A stretch of DNA of 64,000 nucleotides, taken from positions 366,249-430,248 of the forward strand of contig WEDG01002913.1 in assembly GCA_017591395.1 (NCBI GenBank), in the 5' to 3' direction. This stretch comes from Schistocephalus solidus. Taxonomy: Eukaryota > Platyhelminthes > Cestoda > Diphyllobothriidea > Diphyllobothriidae. Below are positions 35,217-46,334 of this stretch, piece by piece. The notes under the pieces are model-generated. The model was not told where the DNA came from. It saw only the letters and a list, made by a program, of their open reading frames with translations, and did no database searches. Position 1 is the stretch's first letter. Each line of letters begins with the position of its first letter. The position numbers and the translations under genes were made by a program.

Positions 35217-35939
35217 TAATTGTCGAACAGACATAAATGAATAACAAAACCTGGGTCTTGTTTAGGGAAGACATAGTCCTAGTCCATCAGCTCTGCTTGC
35301 CTTTTTCCTGTTACCGGTTACTCGAACGGACTACAACTACTTCCGAACCATCTGTTTTGCAACCCCCTGTCTCTTTGCCGATTTCTTTGAATGTCTGTTT
35401 GTCTTCTGCCTATGGCATACATAGTAAATCAACCTCTACATGTGGACAGTATAGTTCTGCTGTCGTCGTAGGATTTCATAAATCACGTGCACGATGCTCT
35501 CCCATTGGAGCTTTTTACACTTTTGTCTCCATGCCGCCTTACGTATTTGCACTTTATTTTCTCCACTCCCTCCCTATTCTGGTAAACATTTGTTTCATTC
35601 CAGTTTTGCTGTTCATTCATACTCCTGCTTGTTTGATGTTCCCTCTCGACCCGCTTTAAGCCGTTAATGCTTTCTATCCAGCCTTCTTTACTCCCCTCTA
35701 CCACGCTGTCTTTTTGGGTGCGTGCGGGAAGTCGGAGGGTAGGAAACTAGTTCACCCATCATTTCAACCCTCGCTTAATCACCTCTTCACTTAACGCACA
35801 TAATACTCCTGTCATCTGCTCTGTGTCCCGTAAGTAGGCCAACTGCTAGTAATTTTGAACAAATCAGATTTATGCTGAGAAGGCGGTTTGACGGCCTCTG
35901 CACCCTTTTACAAATTCTATCAAAATATAGACGAATTTA

Positions 35940-36125
35940 CGGTAAAAGCAAGGACGACTAGAATGACCTTGAATATTCCAGACCTCAGCGCTAAAGCGTA
36001 AGCCCTTGGTTCAACTGGTAGGGCGTCGGGTCTTCTCGGTCTGCAGTTGGTGTATGACTAGCTGACATTGAGACCTAAGCCAAAAAGGCCATTCCAGCCA
36101 CCGTGGTCCTAGAACTGTGTATAGA
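35940..36125 (+). mobile_element. Diverged SINE copy, 121 bp upstream of NFX1 exon 5
   Basis: Plus strand head 'cttggttcaactggtagggc' (box A-like), body 'gtatgactagctgacattga' and 'aaaaaggccattccagccac'. A short inverted piece of the 3' part precedes it ('caaggacgactagaatgacc'). Confidence 0.55.
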
Positions 36126-36246
36126 CTATTATTATCCTTACCCTTTACTAGCCGCATAAATCATAATTCTCTCGTCTTTCCCACACAGGAAATCATAAGT
36201 TTATGCCCTATCACCTCCTTTCTACAATATTAATTTTTTCCTGCAG

Positions 36247-36475
36247 ACGATGAGTGGCGACCCCCACGGTGACAGGACCCGATGCACGGACCCGGTTCCT
36301 GTCTGTCCCAATGTCTGCGACCGCCCCAACCCCGTCTGCGGACATCCTTGCCCTGCTAAATGTCATGCCGGCGAGTGCCCTCCCTGCAAGCTCACCACAA
36401 AAATCACCTGCCGGTGTGGTCGCTCCACGAAGGAGGTCACTTGCAGTGAATTTGCGGCTCAGATGGCTTCTTCCG
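36247..36475 (+). CDS. NFX1: NFX1-type zinc finger protein, exon 5 (NF-X1 finger 4)
   Basis: Encodes TMSGDPHGDRTRCTDPVPVC, then PNVCDRPNPVCGHPCPAKCH and AGECPPCKLTTKITCRCGRS, ending TKEVTCSEFAAQMASS plus one base. This corresponds to the family's CMDPVPSC..VC...L.CG...C...CH.G.C..C....I.CRC....KE..C. Acceptor CCTGCAG (phase 0), donor TCCG|GTAGGC (phase 1). Reading past the donor would enter a poly-His tract, so the splice site matters for the product. Confidence 0.93.
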
Positions 36476-36491
36476 GTAGGCGTCTCCTTTT

Positions 36492-36619
36492 CCACCACCA
36501 CCACCACCACCACCACCACCACCACCACCACCACCACCACCACCACCACCACCACCACCACCACCACCACCACCACCACCACCACCACCACCACCACCAC
36601 CACCACCACCACCACCACC
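36492..36619 (+). repeat. (CCA)n microsatellite, about 42 units, beside 5' splice site
   Basis: A perfect CCA run beginning 16 nt after the donor of exon 5. In the frame of exon 5 it would read as poly-histidine followed by LHS and a stop. The other frames give poly-Thr, poly-Pro, poly-Gly, poly-Val and poly-Trp artefacts. Confidence 0.97.
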
Positions 36620-38759
36620 TTCATTCCTAAACCAACTGCAGCCGCAGCTTACTGTTGTCCAGCCGCTGGCATCTGCCTGTTGGACGTACAAAACTGAGCG
36701 CTGACCGGTAGGGCGTGAGTTCTGAGTTCTACGCGCAGTGGTGTGCACAGTCGCTTACAGTGCAAAAAAGACCGGATCACTGCGCTTGAGTGAGAGAGAG
36801 AGAGCTACGCTTTATTTTGAAAGTAAAATTCCAAAACTTTCAGCAAAAATGTCATCCATTTACTATGAATAAGGTTGGGAACACAAGCCACACAAAACCG
36901 GAAGATCACAAACAAATGGCCGAAGAATGCACATATTAACCTCATAAAGAATCATTCTTGAATGCGTCTCAAAAAATCGACCAAATTGGACTTCTTTCAA
37001 AACGGTGCCAGCATCGTGCGCCAATGACCTCATTTTTGTTGTTCGAAAAAACAAATAGGGTTAAGATTCGGTATAAAATGGGTCAAATAGGCTAACCGAA
37101 GTACATATAAGAGGATTCACATGCGAATGGAAAGCAGAAAAGATGGCGGCTCAATTTCAAAAGGCCGCCAGATCTGCGGTGGCATCAGAAATGTGAACCC
37201 TCAGTGGAGACGGCAGCAGCGAAAACTGCCCCGATGAGCATCCCAATTGCCTTCTCGCTGTCTGCATGAATCTAAAAAACGTAGTAAGATGTTCTGAACT
37301 TTCGTATTGTAAGGCGTTCTAGCGATCAGCTTGAAAATACAGGAACGTGACTATGCGTAGTTTGCTTTTCGTACTTTTATTGTATCGAGGCTGAGAAATA
37401 GGATATGGACGCAGGTGGCACGGTATTTTTAGCCCGAGCTTTCTAACTGTTTCACGTACCTACGAGGGAAAACCACAGGTTGGTAAGGCGGTCATCTCGA
37501 AGTACGATGGTCGACAACTTGAAGGTCCACAAATCGTAAGATAGTTGGAGAAGCTTACGCTGAGGCAGAGAGTTTACACGCAGCAGCGCAATAATTTGCA
37601 ACATGCGTACTCACCAAGCTAGTGTCTGCGGAAACGCATGCGTCCGAACTTCATCCGGCTGCGACTAATCCCCCTGGGAAAGAAATATCGGTCGGCTCCA
37701 CGCCGTCGCAGGCCGCAGATTGAATCACGCATGTGCCAGCGCTTGTCACGCGTGCTTCGCGGACTGAAAGCGGCGACGCTGATTACCGCGAGAGTGGACT
37801 GTCACAAGAGCGTTTAATCTGCCCATAGTCCTCACGCATGTCTGTGTGCTCCGTGTTGAAAGAGTTTTTTCTCAGCCTTGTCGCTGACTTTGATTTCCCT
37901 CCTTAGAACCGTTTTTTTTTCACGCGCTCTAACTCACATTTATGTAGGGCTTAAGCTCCAGACGCATCCTACCTTCCGTAATCCGGCCTTGTTCATTTAT
38001 TCAGTGGGGCCAGCAACTTGTCGCTGGCTCACGCAAGCTCTGAATATGCTCGATCAACCGCTCCGGATAATTTTATTTGCAGCTTTTAGCCCTGGAACAT
38101 GATGAGCGCAGAGCTAGAGACTGTGGCCGACCTTTTATAACCGCTCACGGTCATATTTAAACTGACGAACACTTAACTTCTGCAGCACCTTAAAAATTGT
38201 GACTTAGAAAGTTACTTGGTACTGTCGCTTGGCAACCAGATTGCAAGTACTTTTTCATATTGCCTTCATAGCAGGTCGCACGAATGCCAAGCCCTGAGTG
38301 GGTGGAGGGGAGCCAGCACACTTGTGTGGCCTGCGCGAACGGGCTAAGATACGTAGTTAGCTATTGCTCTCATTCTCTCTCTCTCTCTCATGCTCTCTTT
38401 AGTCGTGTTGTCACTCCAACACAGCGTGGACGTGGAAGTAGGCGGGGTGGAGGTGGGGTCAGTGCTGCTCGAGTCCCCCACACGTTAACTAGGATTAAAA
38501 GCCCTGTCATATTGGACAGTAGCCGTTCCCAGCCAACACGACGGTTTATGTATTGAACTGTTAAGGCGCCACCGTTTTGTTGCATACTTACCTCCGCCCC
38601 CTCCCCCCTGCTTCACCTTCTTCTCTTTCTACGGTACTCGGTCGGTCACGTCGGATTGCAATGCGGTGAGGCAGCGCACATCGATCGATAAGGTCTCATA
38701 CGCGCAGATACTATTGCTCATCATCATCATCCTCATCATGAGCCTAAAACCTTGCTTTC

Positions 38760-39170
38760 ATATAAACAAAGGCGTTCCATGGACGTCTTAACCTGTCTTA
38801 TCGAATTTTTCGACAATTCACGAAGCTGTTTTTAAACCGATTGATACTCTCTCCTCGAGTATAAAATTCCAAAAAGACGTTATATGCTACCGAATGAGTA
38901 CACGAAATAGTATTTTAGCTTTTTCTATAAAATACATTTTAATTTATAAGGACATCAAAATTAAATGAGAAAGCATCATATTACTTAAGTAGTATTTTTC
39001 ACTGTGTAGTTTTTGCAGTTCGTCAGAAATAAGCTCATTAAAAAGCGGACAGCCTAACGTGACTGATATATCTTGGGACTAGGCTGCACGATAATTAATA
39101 TTTTAACTCTACGTAGGTTATCTTTTGGAAATGAAAACACAGTTCAGAATTTCGCTGAACATATCATGAG
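38760..39170 (+). mobile_element. Foldback element copy E (right arm)
   Basis: 'tttttaaaccgattgatact', 'ttttctataaaatacatttt', 'ttacttaagtagtatttttc', 'cctaacgtgactgatatatc' and the terminus 'gctgaacatatcatgag'. I could not find a matching left arm. Confidence 0.6.
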
Positions 39171-39585
39171 ATAGCATATTTACCGTACAAAAATTGACTG
39201 TCTTCAACAATGCCCGCACAAGAAGCCCCTTGCGACCGGACTAATGAGAATATACTAACGCACAACAATTTTTTGACGGTTCTTAAACCGGTGGTCCTTA
39301 TAAGTCGTCTTGGTTAATTGACTATGCGCATGAGAAGTTTGATCGAAGCAGTGAACACTGTCGGATAGATTCCGTTTCCAGTTAAGCAAATCTAAATCGC
39401 ATCGTATTATCTACAAATTCCATCGGAAAAGATGTTTAGCCATAGTTTTTTTTGCGTCAATTTCATTATCATCCCGTTCTCCTAAACCACGTAATTCCTA
39501 TTTGCGTCCTGTTGTGTGGGTTCTGGATTTAACTGCAGTCTGATAAAATCTGTCTCATGTACTTGTTGGAGACGACAGGTGCTTC

Positions 39586-39989
39586 GGTAAGGATGACTTG
39601 TATGGCCGCCTAAGCAGGACCTGAGAAGAGGAACCGTTTGCAATCCATGTGGCTTTGTGCTAAGTTTCGGGGAAATAAGGCTTACGATTAGGGTGAGCGT
39701 TGGAGTTAAGTTTAGAGTTTGGTTCAAGGTTAGGGTTAAGATCGGAGTTAGGGCTAGGGTCAGGATTATGTTAAGGGTTAAGGTTTGGTTTCGTGTTACC
39801 TGTAGGGTCTAGGTTTACAGTAGGTTTAGGGTTAAGAGTAAGGCCACAGTTTAGTTTCATGTTAGTGGTAGGGTTAAAACGGGAATATTTACCCTTCCCG
39901 AAGTTTATCGCAAGGCCACCTATGTTAAGTTTGCGGGGCGGTTCCCATTTCCGTGTCCTTTTTAGGTTTTCATACAAGTTATCCTCACC
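39586..39989. mobile_element. Inverted-repeat element with telomere-like core, copy 3
   Basis: Left terminus GGTAAGGATGACTTGTATGG; right terminus is the reverse complement of GGTGAGGATAACTTGTATGA, followed inwards by AAAAGGACACGGAAATGGGA. The core is a degenerate TTAGGGTTAAG/GGTTAGGG array in the opposite orientation to copies 1 and 2. The longest copy here (404 bp). Confidence 0.75.
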
Positions 39990-41360
39990 TGTACATCTAA
40001 ATGATACTTATCCCCAACGTTTTCCTTCTCTAGGAGATAGATGTAGGTTCCGAGACTGTAAGCATTAGCAAGGAACTTTTCTATTTGTAATCTACCTGGA
40101 GGTAATCGGCCGTAATAGGTCCGTCTTTCTACTTTTAAACCTATCTTTCGTGTGAACTTTAGGTGTGCGAGTACTCATTGTACTCCTGTACCTTACTAAC
40201 ACAGAGCTCTCGTCCATCTGATCCCAGCTGCCATTTACAACAAAAAACTATGCGGACTTTGATAGTCCCGTTTTTCATGGTCCTGCACGTTGGCATTATG
40301 TCCTACGGAATTACTGTCGGTGTGTTTTCCCTTCACGAATGTATTCAGGCTCACTGAATGTTCGTTCTACAAAATAGGCATCTACTTTTTCCGTCTCCAG
40401 CTCTCTTCTCATCTCACCTACCCTTCCTCCTCTTCATTTTTTGCCGCCGCTCGCTTAGTCGGTACTGCTGGACATGCAAATTATTGATGACAGTTAGGTG
40501 GCCAGAATAATGACGTAAAAGGGTCGACGCCCCTTAACAGCAGCAGCAGCAGCAGCAGAGCGCCCCTCCTCCCATGGTTACCCCATCACTGACAGAACTG
40601 GCTGTGCGATATCTCCACCCCCCCTACGAAAAAGGTTTCCGTCGCTGTCCAGGGTTTACTTGCCAGACACAACCTCTTTTCACTCTGCCCACCTGCCCCC
40701 ATACTAGACTGGTGTTTCCGTCTATCTCCTCCTTCTCATCGGACCTCCAACAGAGGCGCGTGAAGTTGGCGGGGGAGGAGAGGGTAGACCAAGAAAGTAA
40801 ACTTTTCACTGCATTTCATATCGCTGAAGGCGGGGGTAGTTTGGCAACAGCCGTACGATAAATGCGTTTTTTTTTTCGGAATAGGAACTTATAATTGAAT
40901 GCAACCGGATGTTGCGTCTAGTTGCAGCGGGCAAGATAGACTGGTTTTTTCCTGGGGGGAGTGTTCATGTGCTATATTTTACTAGTCAACGATGGTTACC
41001 AGGTCAAGTTTCTCTGAGACAGCTCTACCAACCTATTTTGGGTTGTAAGGACTTAGATTGAGTTTAACGACACAAGACATTTATCTTCGGGTGGCAGTAG
41101 GATGTCGTGTCACTTTGGATTGGCCACACAAGAGTAAAAGGCAACCAATCGAGGCAGGGTAGGTAGTCTCGTTCAAAACAAGAGTCCCACCATAACTATG
41201 TTTCTCTTGAAAACCTACCTATACCTTTTGCCTCGCTGCTGGATCAGCTGATGTCTATTCCTCTACGAAAACGTTTTCTGATGCATCCGATTATTGCAAC
41301 AAAACACCGATCCTAATAAATCTTCTCGTTTGAACACGGAGACTTCTTTGCGTCTCTTTC

Positions 41361-41382
41361 GGGGGGGGGGGGGGGGGGGGGG
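41361..41382 (+). repeat. G-run (22 G)
   Basis: A perfect run of 22 G followed by 'tggggtg'. Possible quadruplex former; also a likely spot for sequencing-length error. Confidence 0.95.
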
Positions 41383-41910
41383 TGGGGTGCATGGCCATAG
41401 GTTGGGAACTGTCGGGTGGGGAGACACACTTGAACAATCTCACCTGGTTTTTCACCGTTCAAGTGCGGCTACTGGGTTGTGACCACTGGGCTGAGCACGA
41501 ACACATGGAACCACATGAACCACATATTTAACGGTACTTTCGAGCAAACACTACGTGTTGAAAAGTTGTTTCGATCAACTCATCCTTCCCACACATTGTA
41601 CGCCCTGACTAAACACTCCGTACGCCCTGCACACCAACCGCAGCTCCCCCACATATGCCTCGACTAAGCTATTACCCACTATCTACTAGGCCTGCATCAC
41701 AGTCACTATGTCAACCTACTGACCCTCTGCTCAGTGTATGCTTTATTTTCCTACTGCCAAAGTAAGCTTAGCCCGAATTGTGACAGTTGGGGCACACCCA
41801 ATGTCTTGTCCGCTAGGTGCTTTTGTCCTTCTCACTGGCGTCCTCATTATTCCTTCGACATTACTCTTTGAAACAAAAAATGGCTTTCTACCTACCTCGG
41901 TAGTCTTCTC

Positions 41911-42231
41911 GGTAGGGATGCCTTGTACGGCCGCCTAACCAGGACACGGCAATAGGAACCGCCCCGCCGGCTTAAAATAGGTGGGCTTACTGTAAATTTT
42001 AGGTTGGGGTAAATATGCCCCTGTCTTAACCTAGCTCTACCCTAAACCTAAACCCTACAGTTAACAAGATCCCAAACCTTAACGCTTAGCCTAATCATGA
42101 GCTTAAACCCAACTCCTACCTTAACCTCAAATTTAAACACTCACCTTCATCCTAAACCGAATTTTCCTGGAATTTGTGGGTGGTTCCCATTCCCGTGTCC
42201 TGTTTAGGCGGCCATGCAAGGCATCCTCAGC
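41911..42231. mobile_element. Inverted-repeat element with telomere-like core, copy 2
   Basis: Left terminus GGTAGGGATGCCTTGTACGG, then CCAGGACACGGCAATAGGAA. The right terminus, reverse complemented, reads GAGGATGCCTTGCATGGCCG, then CAGGACACGGGAATGGGAAC. This is the best-preserved inverted repeat of the family (about 50 bp, few mismatches). Core 'aaacctaaaccctacagtta', 'ccttaacgcttagcctaatc'. Confidence 0.8.
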
Positions 42232-42878
42232 ACTTGCTCTAGTACTCAAAGAGTTGCCAGTTATTCCTAGGCCTGTTTTCTTCCGGACCCCGGTTTTGGA
42301 GGCCTTTTGAGCCTTCCTTTTCAAGACATGCTTCTTTGCCAGTGGATTTTCTAACTGCGCTTCTGTTTTCCTAGCACAAAGAAGGGCTGTCTTTCTCCAA
42401 TGCTGTTTTGCAACTTCTTTAATCTATAAAAAAAGAACTGAGCTGCTTAAAAAACTTTTTGGGCCTCTTCTTTTTTTAAAAAACTTCAATGTCCATTAGC
42501 TTAACACAGCTGCTGTCGGGCGCTTCACTTATCGGCCCCTGGGTATTTTTATTGGCACAGTCCACTTCTGACGTTTCTCAAATGATGTCTGGAGCTCCCA
42601 CCGCCCCTATTCACTTGCCTTTTAATAATACGGTTGATAGACTCTTTGAATACTCTTAGTAAACGTCTAATTTTGTCATTTGGTAAAACCTGATGCACCA
42701 CGGAAAGAAAGAAGACTAAATGCCCAACTATGCCCAAGAATTTTTTTGGCTTTTTCCATCCAAGTATCATCTTCGGGCATCCTTGAAAAGACAGACGCAA
42801 TCTTCGTGTTTGAAAAGGCGCTTGAAGATGCATATCGCCATTCATCTAAAACATGAATGTTCTATGCTCTATTTTTAG

Positions 42879-42961
42879 GTGCTTCTCAAATGACTTGCGA
42901 GAGGATCTGCAGGAAGAAAAAAACATGCGGCCGCCACAAATGCAAAAATCAGTGTTGCGAT
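42879..42961 (+). CDS. NFX1: NFX1-type zinc finger protein, exon 6 (short; NF-X1 finger 5)
   Basis: An 83-bp exon: GT completes GGT (G) from exon 5, then ASQMTCERICRKKKTCGRHK and CKNQCCD, ending GAT|GTAAGT. The pattern C...C...K.CGRHKC...CC matches the family segment FMCDKRCNKKRLCGRHKC. Acceptor TATTTTTAG, phase 1 in and phase 0 out, both consistent with the neighbouring exons. Too short to stand out as an open frame; found by motif and splice signals. Confidence 0.92.
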
Positions 42962-43729
42962 GTAAGTCTTTGTCATTTTTCATGTAATGCATCATAAAAT
43001 AGACGCTCTATCCTCATTTTTTTTCGTCTGGTTTTGTATCGCATTTGGAAACCTGTTGATCAACCTGACCTTTTCTGGACTATCGAAGTTCGGAACCACC
43101 AAGAGTTTAACAACTAAGTAGCGGTATTTTTGTTGTGGAGTTTTCTTTACGAAGTAAAGGATATAATAGACAAAACCAACAGTGCCTTTCAATAAGAGCT
43201 TTAGAAGAGTTAATAATTTCCATTGCCTTCATGACTCCGAATGAGATGCGATGATGCGTTTCTGCCTGGGTTTGAAGAAACACGTAAAAAATTACACATT
43301 TTGGGCCATATCACTTGCAGTGCCGAAATTTACTAAAGATTGATAACCACTCGCAAACTTGCACTAACGCAAGTCCAAAGGCTTTGAAATACTTATAAAC
43401 AACTCAATGGGAATATAATACCTAAAGGAAATATGAAAAGTAATATTTCTTCGTTTAGGACTACCAACTTTTTTAAAAAGGTGACATATGCCCAAAATAT
43501 GATAAATCGCTGTAACTGCGACTAATACATTTAAATAGAATTTTTGCCTGAAATCGTAAACATATAATTATGTGTATACTAAGAGAACTTTCCATGCGCA
43601 AAATTTCTTTATTGGCATTTTTTAATATTGAATTATAATTAGTATCAGATCGTCCTTGAAATACCGGTGAACATTTCACGAATTTTCGGTGTTTTCAAGC
43701 ACTTGGCCATAAATTAAGATTCTGTCCTA

Positions 43730-43990
43730 TGCGTTCATCAAAACCTTCAAAATAAGATAGTTCTTAAAAGTATTTATCGAAGTGGCCAGTTTTTGGATCT
43801 TCGTTCTGCTGCAGATGGCCGTTGAAGTCATATTTGTAAATTCATCCAAACACGATAACTCGTTGCCGAGAAAAATGAACGTCCACAACAAAAGTTTGCT
43901 AAAGATAATTTAAGAAACTTTCTGTAATAAGGTACCTCTTTAAAAAGAACTTCAAGTTAATAATTCACTGTAAAATATCTGTGTAATTTA
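43730..43990 (+). repeat. Dispersed repeat H, copy 1
   Basis: Shares ordered blocks with 62070-62300: 'atttatcgaagt', 'tcatatttgtaaattcatcc' / 'tcatatttttagactcatcc', 'aagaaactttct' and 'ggtacctctttaaaaagaac' / 'agttacctctttaaaaaacg'. Type unknown; non-coding. Confidence 0.5.
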
Positions 43991-44110
43991 TTTTTTAGAA
44001 GTCAAATCAAGATATGTGGAATTTTGACCATTTTTTGACTTTATTGAAAATAAGTGATCCATTTTCTGCCGAATATGAAAGAGTTTGCAAAATTCCCATC
44101 GAAAAATTTA

Positions 44111-46334
44111 AAAGACAATATGGTGAGCATACGTTAGCTTTCGATAAATTCTCACGAGGTCTTTACATTTATATAATTGTGCAATTAGGTCAAATATGCG
44201 GGTAAGTAAAACAAATTTTACGGTTGTCAGGGTGAGGGAGGGAGGGGGAACGAAACAAACTTGCGGTCCGTTTTCTCATCATCGTCAGAGGAATGGCGGC
44301 CGCCAGGACAGGTAATTAGATGCGAGCGGGCCCGTGTACAGTACCTTAAGTCTACGTTAGTTTACTGTTCTCATGAATATTTGAACAGTGGCCAGTAATG
44401 TTGAGGCTTGCTAACAAAGTCGCACATGGAAATTAAAAGATCTCCGGCAGAACAAAGATGTCCTCATAACGAGGAATGGGCGTTATCTTAATAGACAGAA
44501 CAGATTATATTATGAAACTACAATCGATTCGGTCGGACAAGGAAAAGTTTAGAAAGACAGTAAAGAATAAGGATCGAACCGATGAGGTAGAAACACAACT
44601 GACTGACTGTTTGAAAAGACTTAAAACGGAACATGACCTAGAGCGCCTCCGCCCCGTCGGCACGCCTGTACCTCAATTGTACGGCTTACCGAACATCCAC
44701 AAAATGGCACACCCGTTCTTCCCATCCTAGATATGAGGAACTCATCTTATCATGCGATAGCAAAATGGTTAGCGGACGAACTTAAGTCCATACAGGATCA
44801 GCTAGCGCCACATAGCTACCGAGATACCTTTGAGTTTGTTGAAGGCGTGAAAGACCTCGACCTGAATGGCATGATGCTGTTTTCACTGGATGTCTCGTCT
44901 CTTTTTACTAATGTGCCAATCACGGAGACAGTCAACTACACCTGTGAATTAATTACTTCCAGTTAACAAGATATAGGAATACCAGTGAATGCGCTCAAGG
45001 AACTGTTATTAAAATGTACCTTGAACGTGCAGTGCCTATTTAACAACAACTTGTACAGATAGATAGACGGAGTAGCTATGGGTTCACCCACCGGTCCGCT
45101 TCTGGCGAATTTATTCATGGGCAAGCTGGAAGCTTACAGCTTCGTCCGCAGATAAACCGTCTAAAATATTATTGGCGCTACGTGGATGATATCTTTGCGG
45201 TTGCGTCTGAACAAACGGGCATTTCAGCTGTAATGGATACCATAAATCAGACGCACACGTCAATCAAATTTACACTGGAAGAGGAACAATCCATATCGCC
45301 CCCTTTCCTTGACGTGCTTCTGAGTAGGAGGCCTGACGGGAGTATTCGACGTAGTGTCTATCGTAAGAAGACGTGGTCGGGGCAATATACAAAATTTGGG
45401 AGTTTTGTATCGCTGAACTTTAAGCGTAATTTAGTGCAATGTCTGACGCATAGGGCGAAAAGGATCTGCTCGGCCGATAGCATTGACGAAGAGCTTGTAG
45501 AAAGCACTTTTCGACAGAATGAATATCCAGACAGATTTATTACTAAGAATATGACCGAAAGACCACCAAAGCCACCGGTGCTATTGGCAAACAAGAACCA
45601 AGTATTAATCAGGGTCCCATTCCAAGGGGACGCAGCAAGTGAACTCTTAAGAAGGCGCCTAAGCCAAGCTGTGTCAAGCACCTTTACAGCAGCCGATGCC
45701 CATATAATGCTCTTGACTACTCCCATCCTATACGGAGGGGGCAAGGACGAACTGCCAGCCCAGACCACCTCAATGTGCATTTATTCTTTCACCTGCTCCT
45801 GTGGGGCAGAATATATTGGTCGCACGAGTTGGCGTTTGTCCAAAAGAGTACGAGAACACCTTCCAGCATGGTTAGGAAAGGGGCATATAAAGAACATAAA
45901 CTGCTCTATCCTCGCGCATGTGGTAGACACAGGCCATCGTGTAGATACCAAAGAGGCCTTCCGGGTAATTTACAAGGTCCCCTCAACCTATTCAAAATTC
46001 CTTGGACAGCGTCTGTTGGCTACGGCAGAAGCAGCTGCAATCAGGTTACGCAAACCGGTCCTGTGTGCTCAAAAGATCTTTATACAGGCGCCGCAATTAC
46101 CGTGGCCGAAAAGTACCAATTCAGTCACCCGCATCTAATTACCTGTCCCGGCGGCCGCCATTCCTCTGACGATGATCAGAAAACGGACCGCAATTTCGTT
46201 TCTTTCTCTCTCTCTGACCCACCCTGACAGCCGTAAAATTTGTTCTAATTACCCGCATATTTGACTTAGTTACACAGTTAGGGCCTGATAAGAATTTATC
46301 GAAAGCTAACGTATGCTCGCCAAATTGTCTTTTG
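44111..46334 (+). mobile_element. Penelope-like element flanked by ~210-bp inverted arms
   Basis: Left arm 44111-44329 and right arm 46127-46334 are reverse complements at most positions. Left blocks are 'aaagacaatatggtgagcat', 'gtcaaatatgcgggtaa', 'caaattttacggttgtcagg', 'gcggtccgttttctcatcat' and 'aggaatggcggccgcc'. The right arm has the same in reverse order and complement. Between them is a degenerate RT and GIY-YIG coding region. Penelope-like elements are known to have terminal repeats that can be direct or inverted. The end of the ORF runs into the right arm. Confidence 0.82.
44476..46138 (+). pseudogene. Penelope-like RT and GIY-YIG endonuclease ORF, broken
   Basis: RT segments in order: VILIDRTDYIMKL, YGLPNIHKM, LFSLDVSSLFTNVPI, IDGVAMGSPTGPLLANLFMG, then RYVDDIFAVAS with the catalytic YVDD near 45177-45188, and PPFLDVLLSRR. 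Then a linker and the GIY-YIG domain with YSFTCSCGAEYIGRTSWRLS and KRVREHL. The last 318 codons (45182-46138) are open. Upstream there are frameshifts near 44475 and 44730, stops at about 44964, 45060 and 45153, and another shift before YWRYVDD. The N-terminal region is short for the family. Not functional as it stands. Confidence 0.85.

Larger units (their letters stand above)
20237..36246 (+). other. NFX1 intron 4 (16.0 kb)
   Basis: Donor GTAAGA, acceptor TTTTTTCCTGCAG, phase 0. Holds a Penelope-like relic, SINE copies, four foldback elements and two telomere-like inverted-repeat elements, listed separately. 21311-22384, 26817-30390, 30758-31515, 31705-34041 and 35217-35939 contain no gene or repeat I can support, apart from short simple repeats such as (TC)n at about 24207 and 28294. 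Confidence 0.85.
36476..42878 (+). other. NFX1 intron 5 (6.4 kb)
   Basis: Donor GTAGGC, acceptor TATTTTTAG. Contains the (CCA)n tract, a foldback right arm and two telomere-core elements. 36620-38759, 40000-41360 and 42232-42878 show only simple repeats, for example (GA)n near 36788, (TC)n near 38373 and (CAG)n near 40541. Confidence 0.85.

Noticed and set aside
36211..36748. Separate poly-Val, poly-Thr and poly-Gly proteins
   Set aside because: All are alternative readings of the (CCA)n tract. Only the portion before 36475 in the plus frame is NFX1 coding.
42133..42324. Short minus-strand protein KRKAQKASKTGVRKKTG
   Set aside because: Mostly spans the right terminus of the telomere-core element; no conserved feature.
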